A DNA stretch of 33,447 nt from Muribaculaceae bacterium (GCA_009775365.1 VSPM01000030.1:1-33447), one strand, 5' to 3'. Counted from the stretch's first letter, positions 24,329 to 32,116 are shown. Numbers and translations: made by a program. The notes: generated from the letters alone by a model not told the origin.

Positions 24329-25543
24329 ATGATGAATAATTTACGTTGCAAGCTTATATCGTGTGTAGCAGCCGGCATAATTTTTTTTGTCGGTGGATGT
24401 AAAGAGAACAATGAGCCGTTTGTTCCTGAAGAAGGAGATGTAAAGACAACTGTATTGCTGTATGCTGTCGCTTCCAATAATCTTTATGGTAATTTGCTAA
24501 GCGATAAGAAGGAAATCCTGAAGGCTGCACGTGATATTGATTTGGCACACAATTCTTTTTATCTGTATGAGGTGACTCCTGATGAAATGCCTCAGATGCT
24601 TAAATTGACACAAGTCTCTCCTGATTCTTGTGCTTTTGTCGCTGTTAAAAAATATACTAAGGAATTATACTCCACAGACCCGGAGCGTATCACGGAAGTT
24701 ATTGATGATATGCATGCAATGCAGAAATCCGAACGCTATGGGCTGATATTGTGGTCGCATGGCACTGGTGTAGACCCGGCGACATCTCAGCGTCGCGTAA
24801 GTGAAAAGGGGAGTGGAAATCCTGTCTTGCGTTCGTTCGGGTCAGACTGCGACAAGGATAAAGACAGCGGCTATAAAGATGAGACAGACATTGATGAACT
24901 TGCAGATGCTATCCCTGACGGGTTATTTGATTTCATCTGGTTTGATGCTTGCTACATGAGCGGCATAGAGACCGCCTATGAGTTAAGGGGAAAGTGTAAT
25001 TATTTGGTGGGCTATCCCACAGAAGTGTTTACCCCCGGAATGCCATATGACTTGACGATGCCCTATATTTTGAATGAAAATCCGGATTTGTGTGGAGCCG
25101 CCAAGGCGTTTTTCAATCATTATGTACAATATCCGAGCTCGAGCTGGAGAGTGGCTACGATTGCGGTAACTGACATGTCGAAGATAGAACAGGTTGCTGA
25201 ATATTGCAGAAACGCGTATTCAGAAATGGCAGTGCCCGATGTCAGCAGTCTTCAGAAATACACAAGGGGCAGGATAGGGCCTTTTTATGATTTCGGACAA
25301 TACACAAGGCTTGCGGCTGCCGGTAGCGAGACGGGTCCGTCTGTTGAAGAATTCGACGCGATGATGGATTCTTTTGTGATATATAAGGCTGCGACTGATG
25401 TGGATTTCAATTATGCGCCGATAAGGCAAGAGCATTATTCCGGCTTGTCATGTTACGCATATTCGGAATATGACGAAACAGCAAAAGGGAGGTTTTATCG
25501 AACCCTTGACTGGTATAAAAGCGTTTATGAAAAAGCAAATTAA
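24329..25543 (+). CDS. clostripain-family (C11) cysteine peptidase lipoprotein
   Basis: A 404-residue putative surface or periplasmic peptidase of the caspase-like clan. The N-terminus is a lipoprotein signal peptide with lipobox VGGC (C24). The catalytic dyad is visible: H144 in LILWSHGTG and C208 in IWFDACYMSGIE, each at the end of a hydrophobic strand as in the family. The following GYPTEVFTPGMPYD segment is also typical of C11. Known relatives cleave after arginine or lysine and some are activated by self-cleavage; specificity here is not predictable. An ATG one codon later is an alternative start. The MscS gene begins 22 nt after the stop, so the two may be co-transcribed. The leader contains a hairpin and a palindrome. 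Confidence 0.88.
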   Translation: MMNNLRCKLISCVAAGIIFFVGGCKENNEPFVPEEGDVKTTVLLYAVASNNLYGNLLSDKKEILKAARDIDLAHNSFYLYEVTPDEMPQMLKLTQVSPDSCAFVAVKKYTKELYSTDPERITEVIDDMHAMQKSERYGLILWSHGTGVDPATSQRRVSEKGSGNPVLRSFGSDCDKDKDSGYKDETDIDELADAIPDGLFDFIWFDACYMSGIETAYELRGKCNYLVGYPTEVFTPGMPYDLTMPYILNENPDLCGAAKAFFNHYVQYPSSSWRVATIAVTDMSKIEQVAEYCRNAYSEMAVPDVSSLQKYTRGRIGPFYDFGQYTRLAAAGSETGPSVEEFDAMMDSFVIYKAATDVDFNYAPIRQEHYSGLSCYAYSEYDETAKGRFYRTLDWYKSVYEKAN

Positions 25544-25565
25544 TGTAATTGTAATATAACTCAAG

Positions 25566-26696
25566 ATGATACAGACAGATAACTTACCTGTGGTTCCTGT
25601 GACGGATGCTACATCCGGAGGGAAAGGCGTGTTTGAGACATTGAAAGGGCTTGGATTTGAAGATGCCGTGAGCAGTATTGCAAATGGCATTGTGCAATTC
25701 TCTTTTAAACTGGTGATTGCCGTTCTTGTTTTCTATATTGGCAAATTCATAATAAAGAAGCTATATGGCCTTGTTTTCGGCATAATGATCAATAATAAGG
25801 TTGATGCATCGCTAACCACGTTTGTGCTTTCCTTAATAAGGATGGTGCTTTATTTTATTCTTATTATAACCATAATCGGAATACTTGGAATAGAGACCAG
25901 TTCATTCCTTGCACTGTTTGCTTCAGCAGGTGTTGCAATAGGTATGGCTCTGAGCGGCACATTGCAGAATTTTGCGGGAGGCGTTCTGATATTGCTCCTG
26001 AAACCATACAAAGTGGGCGATTATATAGAGGCACAGGGATTCTCCGGAACAGTGAAAGAGATTCAGATATTCCATACTCTTATTAACACTCCCGACAATA
26101 AGTCGATAATTATTCCGAACGGAGGTCTTTCAACAGGGTCGATCAATAACTATTCAAGAGAAGACTACAGGAGGGTGGACTGGACTGTGTCGCTTGCATA
26201 TGGCACAGATTACTCTGCGGCTGCCGAGGCTATAATGGAGATGCTCAGATCTGACGACAGAATAGTGAAGCAATACATAGATGACGATGTGAAGTTGCGG
26301 CATGACCTGACCGAAGTAAAGAAAGAGGCCTGCAAAGAGGAATCCGATGAAAATTGTGAGTCGGAAGATGTGGCGAAAAAAGGATGGTGGGAACGTTTCC
26401 GCTCTGACAGGCGTGCCCGTCAGCAGTCAATCAAAGATAAACTTCGAGAAAAAGTTGCAATCAATGAGGGGATAATTGAAAAGTCCGATTGCTCGCCGTT
26501 TGTCGGGCTTGGCGCTCTTGCCGACAGCAGCATCAATATAACAGTGAGGGCATGGACTCACAAAAAGTATTACTGGGGAGTGTTTTTTGATATGAATCAA
26601 AGATTCTATAAAGAACTCCCCGAGAAAGGTTTCTCATTCCCGTTCCCGCAGATGGATGTGCATATCACCGATATGCCGGCGGATTTCAAGTCTTAA
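25566..26696 (+). CDS. mscS: MscS-family mechanosensitive ion channel with charged insert
   Basis: A small-conductance mechanosensitive channel that opens under membrane tension during hypo-osmotic shock. It has 376 residues, against about 286 for E. coli MscS. Three membrane segments lie at about 43-72, 84-107 and 112-146; the third carries the Gly/Ala-rich pore helix AGVAIGMALSGTLQNFAGG. The beta domain (VGDYIEAQGFSGTVKEI, IIIPNGGLSTGSINNYS) and the C-terminal alpha/beta domain (SSINITVRAW, FPFPQMDVHI) are conserved. About 70 highly charged residues (about 238-307, including two Cys and a WWERFRSDRRARQQS stretch) interrupt the alpha/beta domain between the DDRIVK helix and GLGALADSSI. The stop is 43 nt before the ThiF-like gene. 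Confidence 0.92.
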   Translation: MIQTDNLPVVPVTDATSGGKGVFETLKGLGFEDAVSSIANGIVQFSFKLVIAVLVFYIGKFIIKKLYGLVFGIMINNKVDASLTTFVLSLIRMVLYFILIITIIGILGIETSSFLALFASAGVAIGMALSGTLQNFAGGVLILLLKPYKVGDYIEAQGFSGTVKEIQIFHTLINTPDNKSIIIPNGGLSTGSINNYSREDYRRVDWTVSLAYGTDYSAAAEAIMEMLRSDDRIVKQYIDDDVKLRHDLTEVKKEACKEESDENCESEDVAKKGWWERFRSDRRARQQSIKDKLREKVAINEGIIEKSDCSPFVGLGALADSSINITVRAWTHKKYYWGVFFDMNQRFYKELPEKGFSFPFPQMDVHITDMPADFKS

Positions 26697-26739
26697 CGGG
26701 ATTACCCGGTTGGTTATAAATACATAGTGGATTGTTAAA

Positions 26740-27447
26740 ATGGAAACGGAAGTTAAATGCCGTTACTCACGCCAGATTGCAGTGAAAGAAGTCGGCATTG
26801 TCGGTCAGGAATCTCTGTTGCGTTCTAAAGTGGCAATAGTAGGCTGCGGCGCATTGGGTTCGATGGTTGCAATGCAGCTTGCCGGGGCAGGAGTAGGAAG
26901 GCTTTGCATAGCAGATTTCGACACGGTTGATGTTTCAAATCTTCAGCGCCAATTCTTTTTCAAAGAATCGGAGGCTGGCGAAAGCAAGTCGCTTTTGGTA
27001 GCCAAAAGGATAAGCGAGCTTAATAAAGGTGTGAGCGTTGACTGTATGGAATGTATTGTCACATCAGGCATGGCAGAAAACATGCTTAGGGATTGCGATT
27101 TTGTGGTTGATGCAACCGACAATCCCTCGTCAAAACTGATGATTGAGAGAGTTTGCCGTAAACTTGGGAAGCCCTATTGCATAGGCGGCGTGTCCGGATT
27201 TCGAGGCCAGGTGATGACTGTGGTCGGTGGATATGGATTTGAGGAAGTGTTTGCCGGAATCCCTGAAAGTGAATCGACGCAGAGTCCTGCTAATAGAGGA
27301 GTGACAGGACCCGCGGCAGCTTTTTGCGCTTCATATCAGAGTTCGGAAGTGATTAAGTATCTTGTTTCGCAAAGAAAAGATTGTGAACGCTCGTCACTAT
27401 TCGTGTTTGATTTGTATTGCAATTCGTTTCAGCATTTCATGGTTTAA
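26740..27447 (+). CDS. thiF: ThiF/MoeB/HesA-family E1-like adenylyltransferase
   Basis: An E1-like enzyme that adenylates the C-terminal Gly of a ubiquitin-like carrier, most likely ThiS. The 235-residue protein has the Arg-finger start CRYSRQI, the nucleotide-binding loop VAIVGCGALGS (residues about 31-41), the NLQRQFFF segment, and the VVDATDN strand with the catalytic Asp (about 126-132). It lacks the paired CxxC zinc motifs of classical ThiF and MoeB, and the position equal to the E. coli ThiF sulfur-acceptor Cys184 (before GVxGP) is not Cys. No ThiF is in the thi operon, so it probably serves ThiS from here. It follows mscS by 43 nt on the same strand. A role with another carrier protein cannot be excluded. 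Confidence 0.82.
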   Translation: METEVKCRYSRQIAVKEVGIVGQESLLRSKVAIVGCGALGSMVAMQLAGAGVGRLCIADFDTVDVSNLQRQFFFKESEAGESKSLLVAKRISELNKGVSVDCMECIVTSGMAENMLRDCDFVVDATDNPSSKLMIERVCRKLGKPYCIGGVSGFRGQVMTVVGGYGFEEVFAGIPESESTQSPANRGVTGPAAAFCASYQSSEVIKYLVSQRKDCERSSLFVFDLYCNSFQHFMV

Positions 27448-27462
27448 TAAGATAAAAAATAA

Positions 27463-27513
27463 AACGATAAGATAACCGCCCGGCACTCAGTGCCGGGCGG
27501 TTATCTTATCGTT
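27463..27513. terminator. 51-nt perfect palindrome, bidirectional terminator
   Basis: Two 25-nt arms, exactly complementary, around a single central base, between the convergent thiF and glnA genes. The core is GC-rich (ACCGCCCGGCACT). On the minus strand it is followed by GTTTTATTTTTTATC, a good T-run for ending glnA; on the plus strand the tail is weaker. Confidence 0.88.
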
Positions 27514-27543
27514 CAGTAATTGCTGAGTATGTCAGTCAGACAA

Positions 27544-29046
27544 TTACCCGCAGTGCCAATATTTGCGCACCACTTTCATCATCTTGTTCTGATCGTTGGT
27601 TGTTTCGCGGCGGAGATCGGCGTCATTAAACGAATAAAGTTTATTGATTATGCCGTCGATGAGGCTTGGTGCGAACACATCCTTAGCCTCGAACACACCA
27701 CGCTGCTCTTTTAGAGCATTTGCAGAAGCCTCGCAGCTGTCGGGGAGCGATTTCAGCTGAGCGAGTTTTTCTTTGTTGGCGTCATCATGGATATTCACGC
27801 TCACATACATGTCTTCAGCGCGCTGAAGAGCGTTCTCCATTTCAAATCCGGTGCGGGCGGCAACAACCATGGCAGCTATCAACTGATAGATGTCGGCAGA
27901 GCAGTCTGCGCTTCTAAGCTCAGCAGTCTGCTTTTGCGGGCGAACTGTCTCTTTGTTGGCTTCGAGCGGATTTGCTTGGGCACACATGTCGTTGTCGCCG
28001 GTCCATCCGAGAGGCACGCGCACGAGGACAGAGCGGTTGCGGTCACCCCAGCAAATAGAAGTCGGGGCTTCCTGATGAGGCACGAGGCGGAAGTAGCTTG
28101 TCGGCACTTTGTTGCCCATTGCTGTGATGGCATCTGCATGCTCAAGGATTCCTGCGATAGCTTTTTTGGCAATGTCGCTCAGATGTCCGTTTTCAGTCAT
28201 CATGTTCTGGTCTCCCTTCATAATCTTGAAGTGGATATGGAGTCCGCTACCTGCTTTGCCGGCAGTGATTTTCGGAGCGAAAGTCACGTCGTAGTCTTTC
28301 TTGGCAGCGAGTGTGCGGATAATCCATTTTGCAATCATGAGATTGTCGGCAGCCTGGGTGGCAGGAATCGGAAGGAACTCTATTTCATTTTGTTCGTAGA
28401 TCTTACCGTCGAGAGTGAAGTTGCCTACTTCATTGTGGCCATATTTGATTTGGCCGCCGGCCTGAGCGATGAGATTCATGCACTCTACGCGGAAATCATT
28501 GAACTTGGCGAAAGGTGCAGACTCGTGATAACCTTTCTGGTCAGAAGCATGGAAAAGGCCGGTGTCTTCCGAGATTACATAATACTCAAGTTCGCCCATG
28601 GCATAGAATTCCATTCCAGTGGTCTCTGTGAACGCTTCGCAGGCTTTGCGAAGTGTGTATTCGGGAGATGAATGAAGCGGAAGGCCATCCTTGTTGAAGA
28701 ACGAAGCGAGAAGCGTGAGGGTTGGAATCTCGCAGAACGGGTCTACAAATGCTGTGGAGAAACGCGGAATCACATAGAGGTCGCTGTTTCCGGCCTCGAT
28801 GAAGGGGAAGAGGCTTGAGCCGTCAACACGTTCGCCAAAAGTCAGGATAGAGTCAAGATAGCTCTCTGAGTTGATGACGAAATTAAGAGTCTTGAGACGG
28901 TTGTCGTCAGCAGGGTACATGAAATTGACCATGCGTATGCCGTTCTCTTTCACAAAGCGGATAAGGTCAGCTTTTGTGATTTCTTGCGGTGCTTTCTGAA
29001 GAAATTGCACCACTTTGTTGGGATTCAGACTTAGGTTGAGATCCAT
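27544..29046 (-). CDS. glnA: glutamine synthetase (type I-like)
   Basis: Makes glutamine from glutamate and ammonia with ATP. The 500-residue protein has the N-terminal beta-grasp part with RVDGSSLFPF (72-82, the DGSS loop), the catalytic barrel with GELEYY (151-156), NEVGNF and QNEIEF (about 205-224), GSGLHIHF (266-273), SYFRLVPHQEAP (317-328) and GDRNRSVLVRVP (334-345), and the C-terminal TAELRSADCSAD. It differs from E. coli GlnA: there is extra sequence at about 346-373, and the region of the adenylylation tyrosine reads VNIHDD, without Tyr, so control by adenylylation is unlikely. Bacteroidales also have a large type III enzyme; this is not it. A consensus promoter lies about 95 nt upstream, divergent from trxA. 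Confidence 0.9.
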   Translation of the reverse strand: MDLNLSLNPNKVVQFLQKAPQEITKADLIRFVKENGIRMVNFMYPADDNRLKTLNFVINSESYLDSILTFGERVDGSSLFPFIEAGNSDLYVIPRFSTAFVDPFCEIPTLTLLASFFNKDGLPLHSSPEYTLRKACEAFTETTGMEFYAMGELEYYVISEDTGLFHASDQKGYHESAPFAKFNDFRVECMNLIAQAGGQIKYGHNEVGNFTLDGKIYEQNEIEFLPIPATQAADNLMIAKWIIRTLAAKKDYDVTFAPKITAGKAGSGLHIHFKIMKGDQNMMTENGHLSDIAKKAIAGILEHADAITAMGNKVPTSYFRLVPHQEAPTSICWGDRNRSVLVRVPLGWTGDNDMCAQANPLEANKETVRPQKQTAELRSADCSADIYQLIAAMVVAARTGFEMENALQRAEDMYVSVNIHDDANKEKLAQLKSLPDSCEASANALKEQRGVFEAKDVFAPSLIDGIINKLYSFNDADLRRETTNDQNKMMKVVRKYWHCG

Positions 29047-29141
29047 GTTGTAAAAGGTATTATATTATTTAAGGTTGTGTAAAGCGTTTTAGGTGAAAAT
29101 CGCTATGCTTCAGGATAAAAGCCTGCTGCATTAATTCAAGG

Positions 29142-29172
29142 CAAATTTACAACTTTATTCTTACATTCCAAA
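29142..29172 (-). promoter_or_regulatory. glnA promoter, full Bacteroidetes consensus
   Basis: On the minus strand TTTG (29169-29172), a 19-nt spacer and TAAATTTG (29142-29149) match the Bacteroidetes -33/-7 consensus exactly. It is the clearest promoter in the window and gives a leader of about 90 nt. Confidence 0.8.
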
Positions 29173-29228
29173 ATTATCGGCATTAATAATAAACTTTATC
29201 TGTGTATAGCCGTTTTATAAGTGTCAGT

Positions 29229-29236
29229 TAGATTTG
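29229..29236 (+). promoter_or_regulatory. trxA -7 element (TAGATTTG)
   Basis: Match to TAnnTTTG 18 nt before the ATG at 29254. Because it lies inside the upstream in-frame extension, it rules against the GTG at 29221 as the start. Confidence 0.6.
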
Positions 29237-29253
29237 TAATCAACTATTATATT

Positions 29254-29550
29254 ATGGAAAATTTTGAAGATATAATCAATTCAGACAAGCCTGTGCTTGT
29301 TGATTTTTTTGCAACATGGTGCGGCCCTTGCAAAATGATGCATCCCGTTCTTGATGACCTTCACGCCAAGATTGGCGACAAGGTGAGAATCATAAAAGTA
29401 GACATCGATAAGAATGAGCAGTTGGCTGCTGCCTACAATGTAAGATCAGTTCCGACGCTCATGGTGTTTAAGGCCGGCCAGCTCAAATGGAGGGAGAGCG
29501 GAGTGATGCAGGTTGCAGCGCTTGAACAGGTTCTCGCCCAGTATTATTAA
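29254..29550 (+). CDS. trxA: thioredoxin
   Basis: A cytoplasmic disulfide reductase that keeps proteins reduced. From the ATG at 29254 (MENFEDIIN) it has 98 residues, a usual thioredoxin size. The active site WCGPC is at about residues 24-28 within DFFATWCGPCKMM; the buried Asp (VDFFA, VDIDKN) and the cis-Pro loop SVPTLMVF are present. An upstream GTG at 29221 is in frame, but a promoter element lies within that extension. The gene is divergent from glnA and followed by a terminator, so it is transcribed alone. A short, low-complexity N-terminus is normal for Bacteroidetes thioredoxins of this type. Confidence 0.95.
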   Translation: MENFEDIINSDKPVLVDFFATWCGPCKMMHPVLDDLHAKIGDKVRIIKVDIDKNEQLAAAYNVRSVPTLMVFKAGQLKWRESGVMQVAALEQVLAQYY

Positions 29551-29572
29551 AAAATGTGCATGATAATTAATG

Positions 29573-29608
29573 ATAGTCCCGCGGGTTTATGATAATTCGC
29601 GGGATTAT
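29573..29608 (+). terminator. terminator after trxA
   Basis: TCCCGCG (29577-29583) pairs with CGCGGGA (29598-29604), extended by four outer pairs including one G-T, and is followed by TTTTAGATTTTAA. Confidence 0.8.
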
Positions 29609-29668
29609 TTTAGATTTTAAACTATATCCGGCTTCTGCGGTCATTGTTATATTACATATTCTGAGATT

Positions 29669-30430
29669 ATGAAATATTTAAGACATATATTGTTCATTGC
29701 ATTCATTGCCCTAATGGCTATGCCGTTGCAGGCTAAAGGTTTTTCAGACGAGACGCTCCATTATGTTATATCATATAAATGGGGCCTGATTCATAAAGAT
29801 GCCGGTGAGGCAACTCTTGTGCTTAAAAACAGCGGAAATCATTATAGCATATCGCTTTATGGCAAAACCAAGCCTTGGGCTGATAATTTTTATCAAGTGC
29901 GCGACACATTGCTCGGGAAAATCAGGAAAGAGGGTTTCAAGCCGTTGTCTTATTCCAAAATAGCACATGAAAAAGGAAAATACGGGCGTGACGACATCAC
30001 ATATTCCTATAGTGGGAAAGCTGTTACGGGACATGCTAAACGCACCCGGGTTGGCAAAGATGGAAAACATAATGTGACTGAAAAGAAACTTGAGGGGTCA
30101 GGCGAAGTGTTCGACATGCTGAGTGTGTTCTATTTCCTCCGTAAAATCGACTATTCCTCCCTTGGGTCGGGAAAGACGGTAAAGGCAACTGTGTTTTCCG
30201 GCTCAAAAGTGGAGTCTCTGTCAATTCGATGTGTAGGGAAGAAAGTAATAAAGCTTCGCGACAAGTCAAAACGTGAGGCGTATCACATAAAATTTAAATT
30301 CACTACTGAGGGGAAAAAGAAATCGAGCGATGACATCGACACCTGGATATCAACCGACGCGGCGCATATACCTCTTTTAGTTGTAGGCAGCCTTCCGGTG
30401 GGGCAAGTGAAATGCTACTACATGACTTGA
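29669..30430 (+). CDS. DUF3108 domain protein, exported
   Basis: A 253-residue protein with a clear signal peptide (residues 1-22, ending in PLQAKG). The rest is rich in beta strands, with the DUF3108 pattern: an early YVISYKWGLIHKDAGEATL, then a KTKPWADNFYQVRD segment, a central VFDMLSVFYFLRKIDYSSL and a C-terminal WISTDAAHIPLLVVGSLPVGQVKCYY. Members of this family are periplasmic or envelope proteins of unknown function, common in Bacteroidetes. The mature part is strongly basic (many Lys). It stands between trxA and the convergent metallo-hydrolase gene with no obvious partner. I recognise the family but not a function. Confidence 0.82.
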   Translation: MKYLRHILFIAFIALMAMPLQAKGFSDETLHYVISYKWGLIHKDAGEATLVLKNSGNHYSISLYGKTKPWADNFYQVRDTLLGKIRKEGFKPLSYSKIAHEKGKYGRDDITYSYSGKAVTGHAKRTRVGKDGKHNVTEKKLEGSGEVFDMLSVFYFLRKIDYSSLGSGKTVKATVFSGSKVESLSIRCVGKKVIKLRDKSKREAYHIKFKFTTEGKKKSSDDIDTWISTDAAHIPLLVVGSLPVGQVKCYYMT

Positions 30431-30460
30431 AGTTTTTTAACGCAGATATTTTTAGCGAGA

Positions 30461-30495
30461 AACAACCGGGCTGCATATTTTGCGGCTCGGTTGTT
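30461..30495 (+). terminator. hairpin after the DUF3108 gene
   Basis: AACAACCG (30461-30468) pairs with CGGTTGTT (30488-30495), and the stem continues inward for seven more pairs with two G-T wobbles. The tail is AATTAGGG, so termination may be weak. Confidence 0.55.
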
Positions 30496-30586
30496 AATTA
30501 GGGAGAGATTTGGTTGTTTGGTTTCTGAATCGGGTTAAAGCGCTCTTGTTAGAGCATTCGGATTAAAGCGCTTAAAGAGTGGTTCG

Positions 30587-31228
30587 TTATCTCAAGAACG
30601 GGTTCATTCTTTTTTCATCGCCTATTGTGGTTGCAGGTCCATGACCCGAATACACGACAGTAGAAGCTGGGAGTGCCATCAGTTCTGAATTGATGCTATT
30701 GATGAGTTGATTATAGTTTCCTCCCGGGAGGTCTGTCCTTCCGATGCTGCCTTGGAATAAAGCATCGCCTACAACCACAAAGCCGTCTTTCTCGTCATAG
30801 AGAGCCACGCTTCCTTGAGAATGCCCCGGCACATGTAGCACTTTAAGCTCGCCATTGCCGATTTTTATAATGTCGCCAGCATTCAAGAAACTTGAGATGT
30901 CAACATTTTTCACTTTTTCATCCACGCCAAACATTTCGGCCTGCTGAATTATTCTTTCGCCAAGTGGTTGGTCGAGAATATGGGCGCGCACAGGGACTCC
31001 ATATTTTTTCTGAAGATAACTGTTGCCCACGGCATGATCTATGTGGAGATGAGTGTTGATAATGTCGGTTACGGTCAGATTGTTTTTCTCAATGAACCTG
31101 TCCATAGCCATTTCTTCTTCACGATTGATCATTCCGGGGTCTATCACCGCGCATTTTAGAGTTTCGGGGTCATACACCACATATGTGTTTATCCCGAACA
31201 GGCTGAATTGAAATATTGCAATTTTCAT
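30587..31228 (-). CDS. metallo-beta-lactamase-fold hydrolase (glyoxalase II-like)
   Basis: A 213-residue cytoplasmic hydrolase of the metallo-beta-lactamase superfamily. The metal motif is THLHIDH (about residues 59-65), followed by VLHVPGHSQGS (third His), VVGDALFQGSIGRTD (bridging Asp) and VYSGHGPATT (last His). The short form, with the GRTDLPGG segment, belongs to the group often labelled hydroxyacylglutathione hydrolase-like; since Bacteroidales generally lack glutathione, the natural thioester substrate is probably different (inference). It lies 90 nt after rsmG on the same strand with no promoter element in between, so it is likely co-transcribed. Confidence 0.9.
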   Translation of the reverse strand: MKIAIFQFSLFGINTYVVYDPETLKCAVIDPGMINREEEMAMDRFIEKNNLTVTDIINTHLHIDHAVGNSYLQKKYGVPVRAHILDQPLGERIIQQAEMFGVDEKVKNVDISSFLNAGDIIKIGNGELKVLHVPGHSQGSVALYDEKDGFVVVGDALFQGSIGRTDLPGGNYNQLINSINSELMALPASTVVYSGHGPATTIGDEKRMNPFLR

Positions 31229-31318
31229 TGTCTTAAAATTTAGGTTACGATAAATGACCGGTGCATCACCGGAGTCTGCATGAAGTAGAATGTCATATTG
31301 CAGGCCGGTGAGAAGGCG

Positions 31319-31942
31319 TCACGCAATAGTATAAACAATTTTTTTAGTGTCGAAGAAGTCTTCTTTAAAATAATTTTTAATATCAACCACTTCTGTTTTT
31401 GTCCTTAACGGAAAAATTTCTGCCTGAATGTCGCCCCCTTTTAATGTAATCACCCCGTTCGGAAGTCCGTTGCGTTGAGATGTAGAAATATTCCTTTTTG
31501 CGAGTTTCACAAGATCGGTCTGTGACATCACTGCGCGGCTCACCACAAAGTCAAATTTATCGTGACATTCTCCGGCGTCGCCATGTTGCACAGTCACATT
31601 TTTCAGCCCCAATGCTTCAGATATTTCACGGGCCACTTTCATCTTCTTCCCGATTCGGTCGATCAAATGGAAATGCACCTCAGGAAACATCACAGCGAGA
31701 GGCAGCCCGGGGAGTCCTCCTCCTGAGCCAAAGTCAAGGACTCTGCTTCCGGGTTTGAAGTTTATGAACTTGGCTATTGCAAGAGAGTGAAGGATGTGGT
31801 TCACTTCCACGTTGGCTATATCCTTTCTTGAAATGACGTTAATCTTTTCATTCCATTGAGGATACAATTCTGTCATGAGCCTGAATTGCTCTTTTTGTGT
31901 GTCGGAGAGAGATGGGAAATATTTTAAAATGTGTTCTATCAT
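31319..31942 (-). CDS. rsmG: 16S rRNA (guanine-N7) methyltransferase RsmG (GidB)
   Basis: Methylates N7 of G527 in 16S rRNA; its loss gives low-level streptomycin resistance in other bacteria. From the ATG at 31942 (MIEHILKYF) it has 207 residues, normal for the family; the frame is open to 32014 but a promoter element lies at 32012-32019. Seen are the N-terminal QWNEKINVISRKD, the SAM-binding loop VLDFGSGGGLPGLPLA, LIDRIGKKM, and the later VVSRAV stretch. The neighbouring metallo-hydrolase gene follows on the same strand. Confidence 0.95.
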   Translation of the reverse strand: MIEHILKYFPSLSDTQKEQFRLMTELYPQWNEKINVISRKDIANVEVNHILHSLAIAKFINFKPGSRVLDFGSGGGLPGLPLAVMFPEVHFHLIDRIGKKMKVAREISEALGLKNVTVQHGDAGECHDKFDFVVSRAVMSQTDLVKLAKRNISTSQRNGLPNGVITLKGGDIQAEIFPLRTKTEVVDIKNYFKEDFFDTKKIVYTIA

Positions 31943-32011
31943 TTGAAAAAAATATGGTTCTTGATTGTTTAAACACCATAGAAACTTCCAACAACAAGGA
32001 AGTTGATTCCA

Positions 32012-32043
32012 CAAAATTAAGAATATGGGGCTTTTTCTCCAAA
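32012..32043 (-). promoter_or_regulatory. rsmG promoter (TTTG, N20, TAATTTTG)
   Basis: On the minus strand TTTG at 32040-32043, a 20-nt spacer and TAATTTTG at 32012-32019 fit the Bacteroidetes consensus. A 7-bp hairpin (AACTTCC at 31983-31989 and its complement at 31998-32004) lies at the start of the leader. Confidence 0.7.
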
Positions 32044-32116
32044 TTTTATTATTGTAAAAACGATCTTTGGCAGCAATTATAGTCCAAAGAGAGTGATAAA
32101 ACCGAGATTACAGATT

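Noticed and set aside
27787..28671. 294-codon open frame on the plus strand opposite glnA
   Set aside because: Antisense shadow of glnA; unusual Cys/His-rich composition and no recognisable domain.
29221..29253. GTG start for trxA
   Set aside because: The extension contains the promoter element TAGATTTG, and the ATG at 29254 gives a standard thioredoxin.
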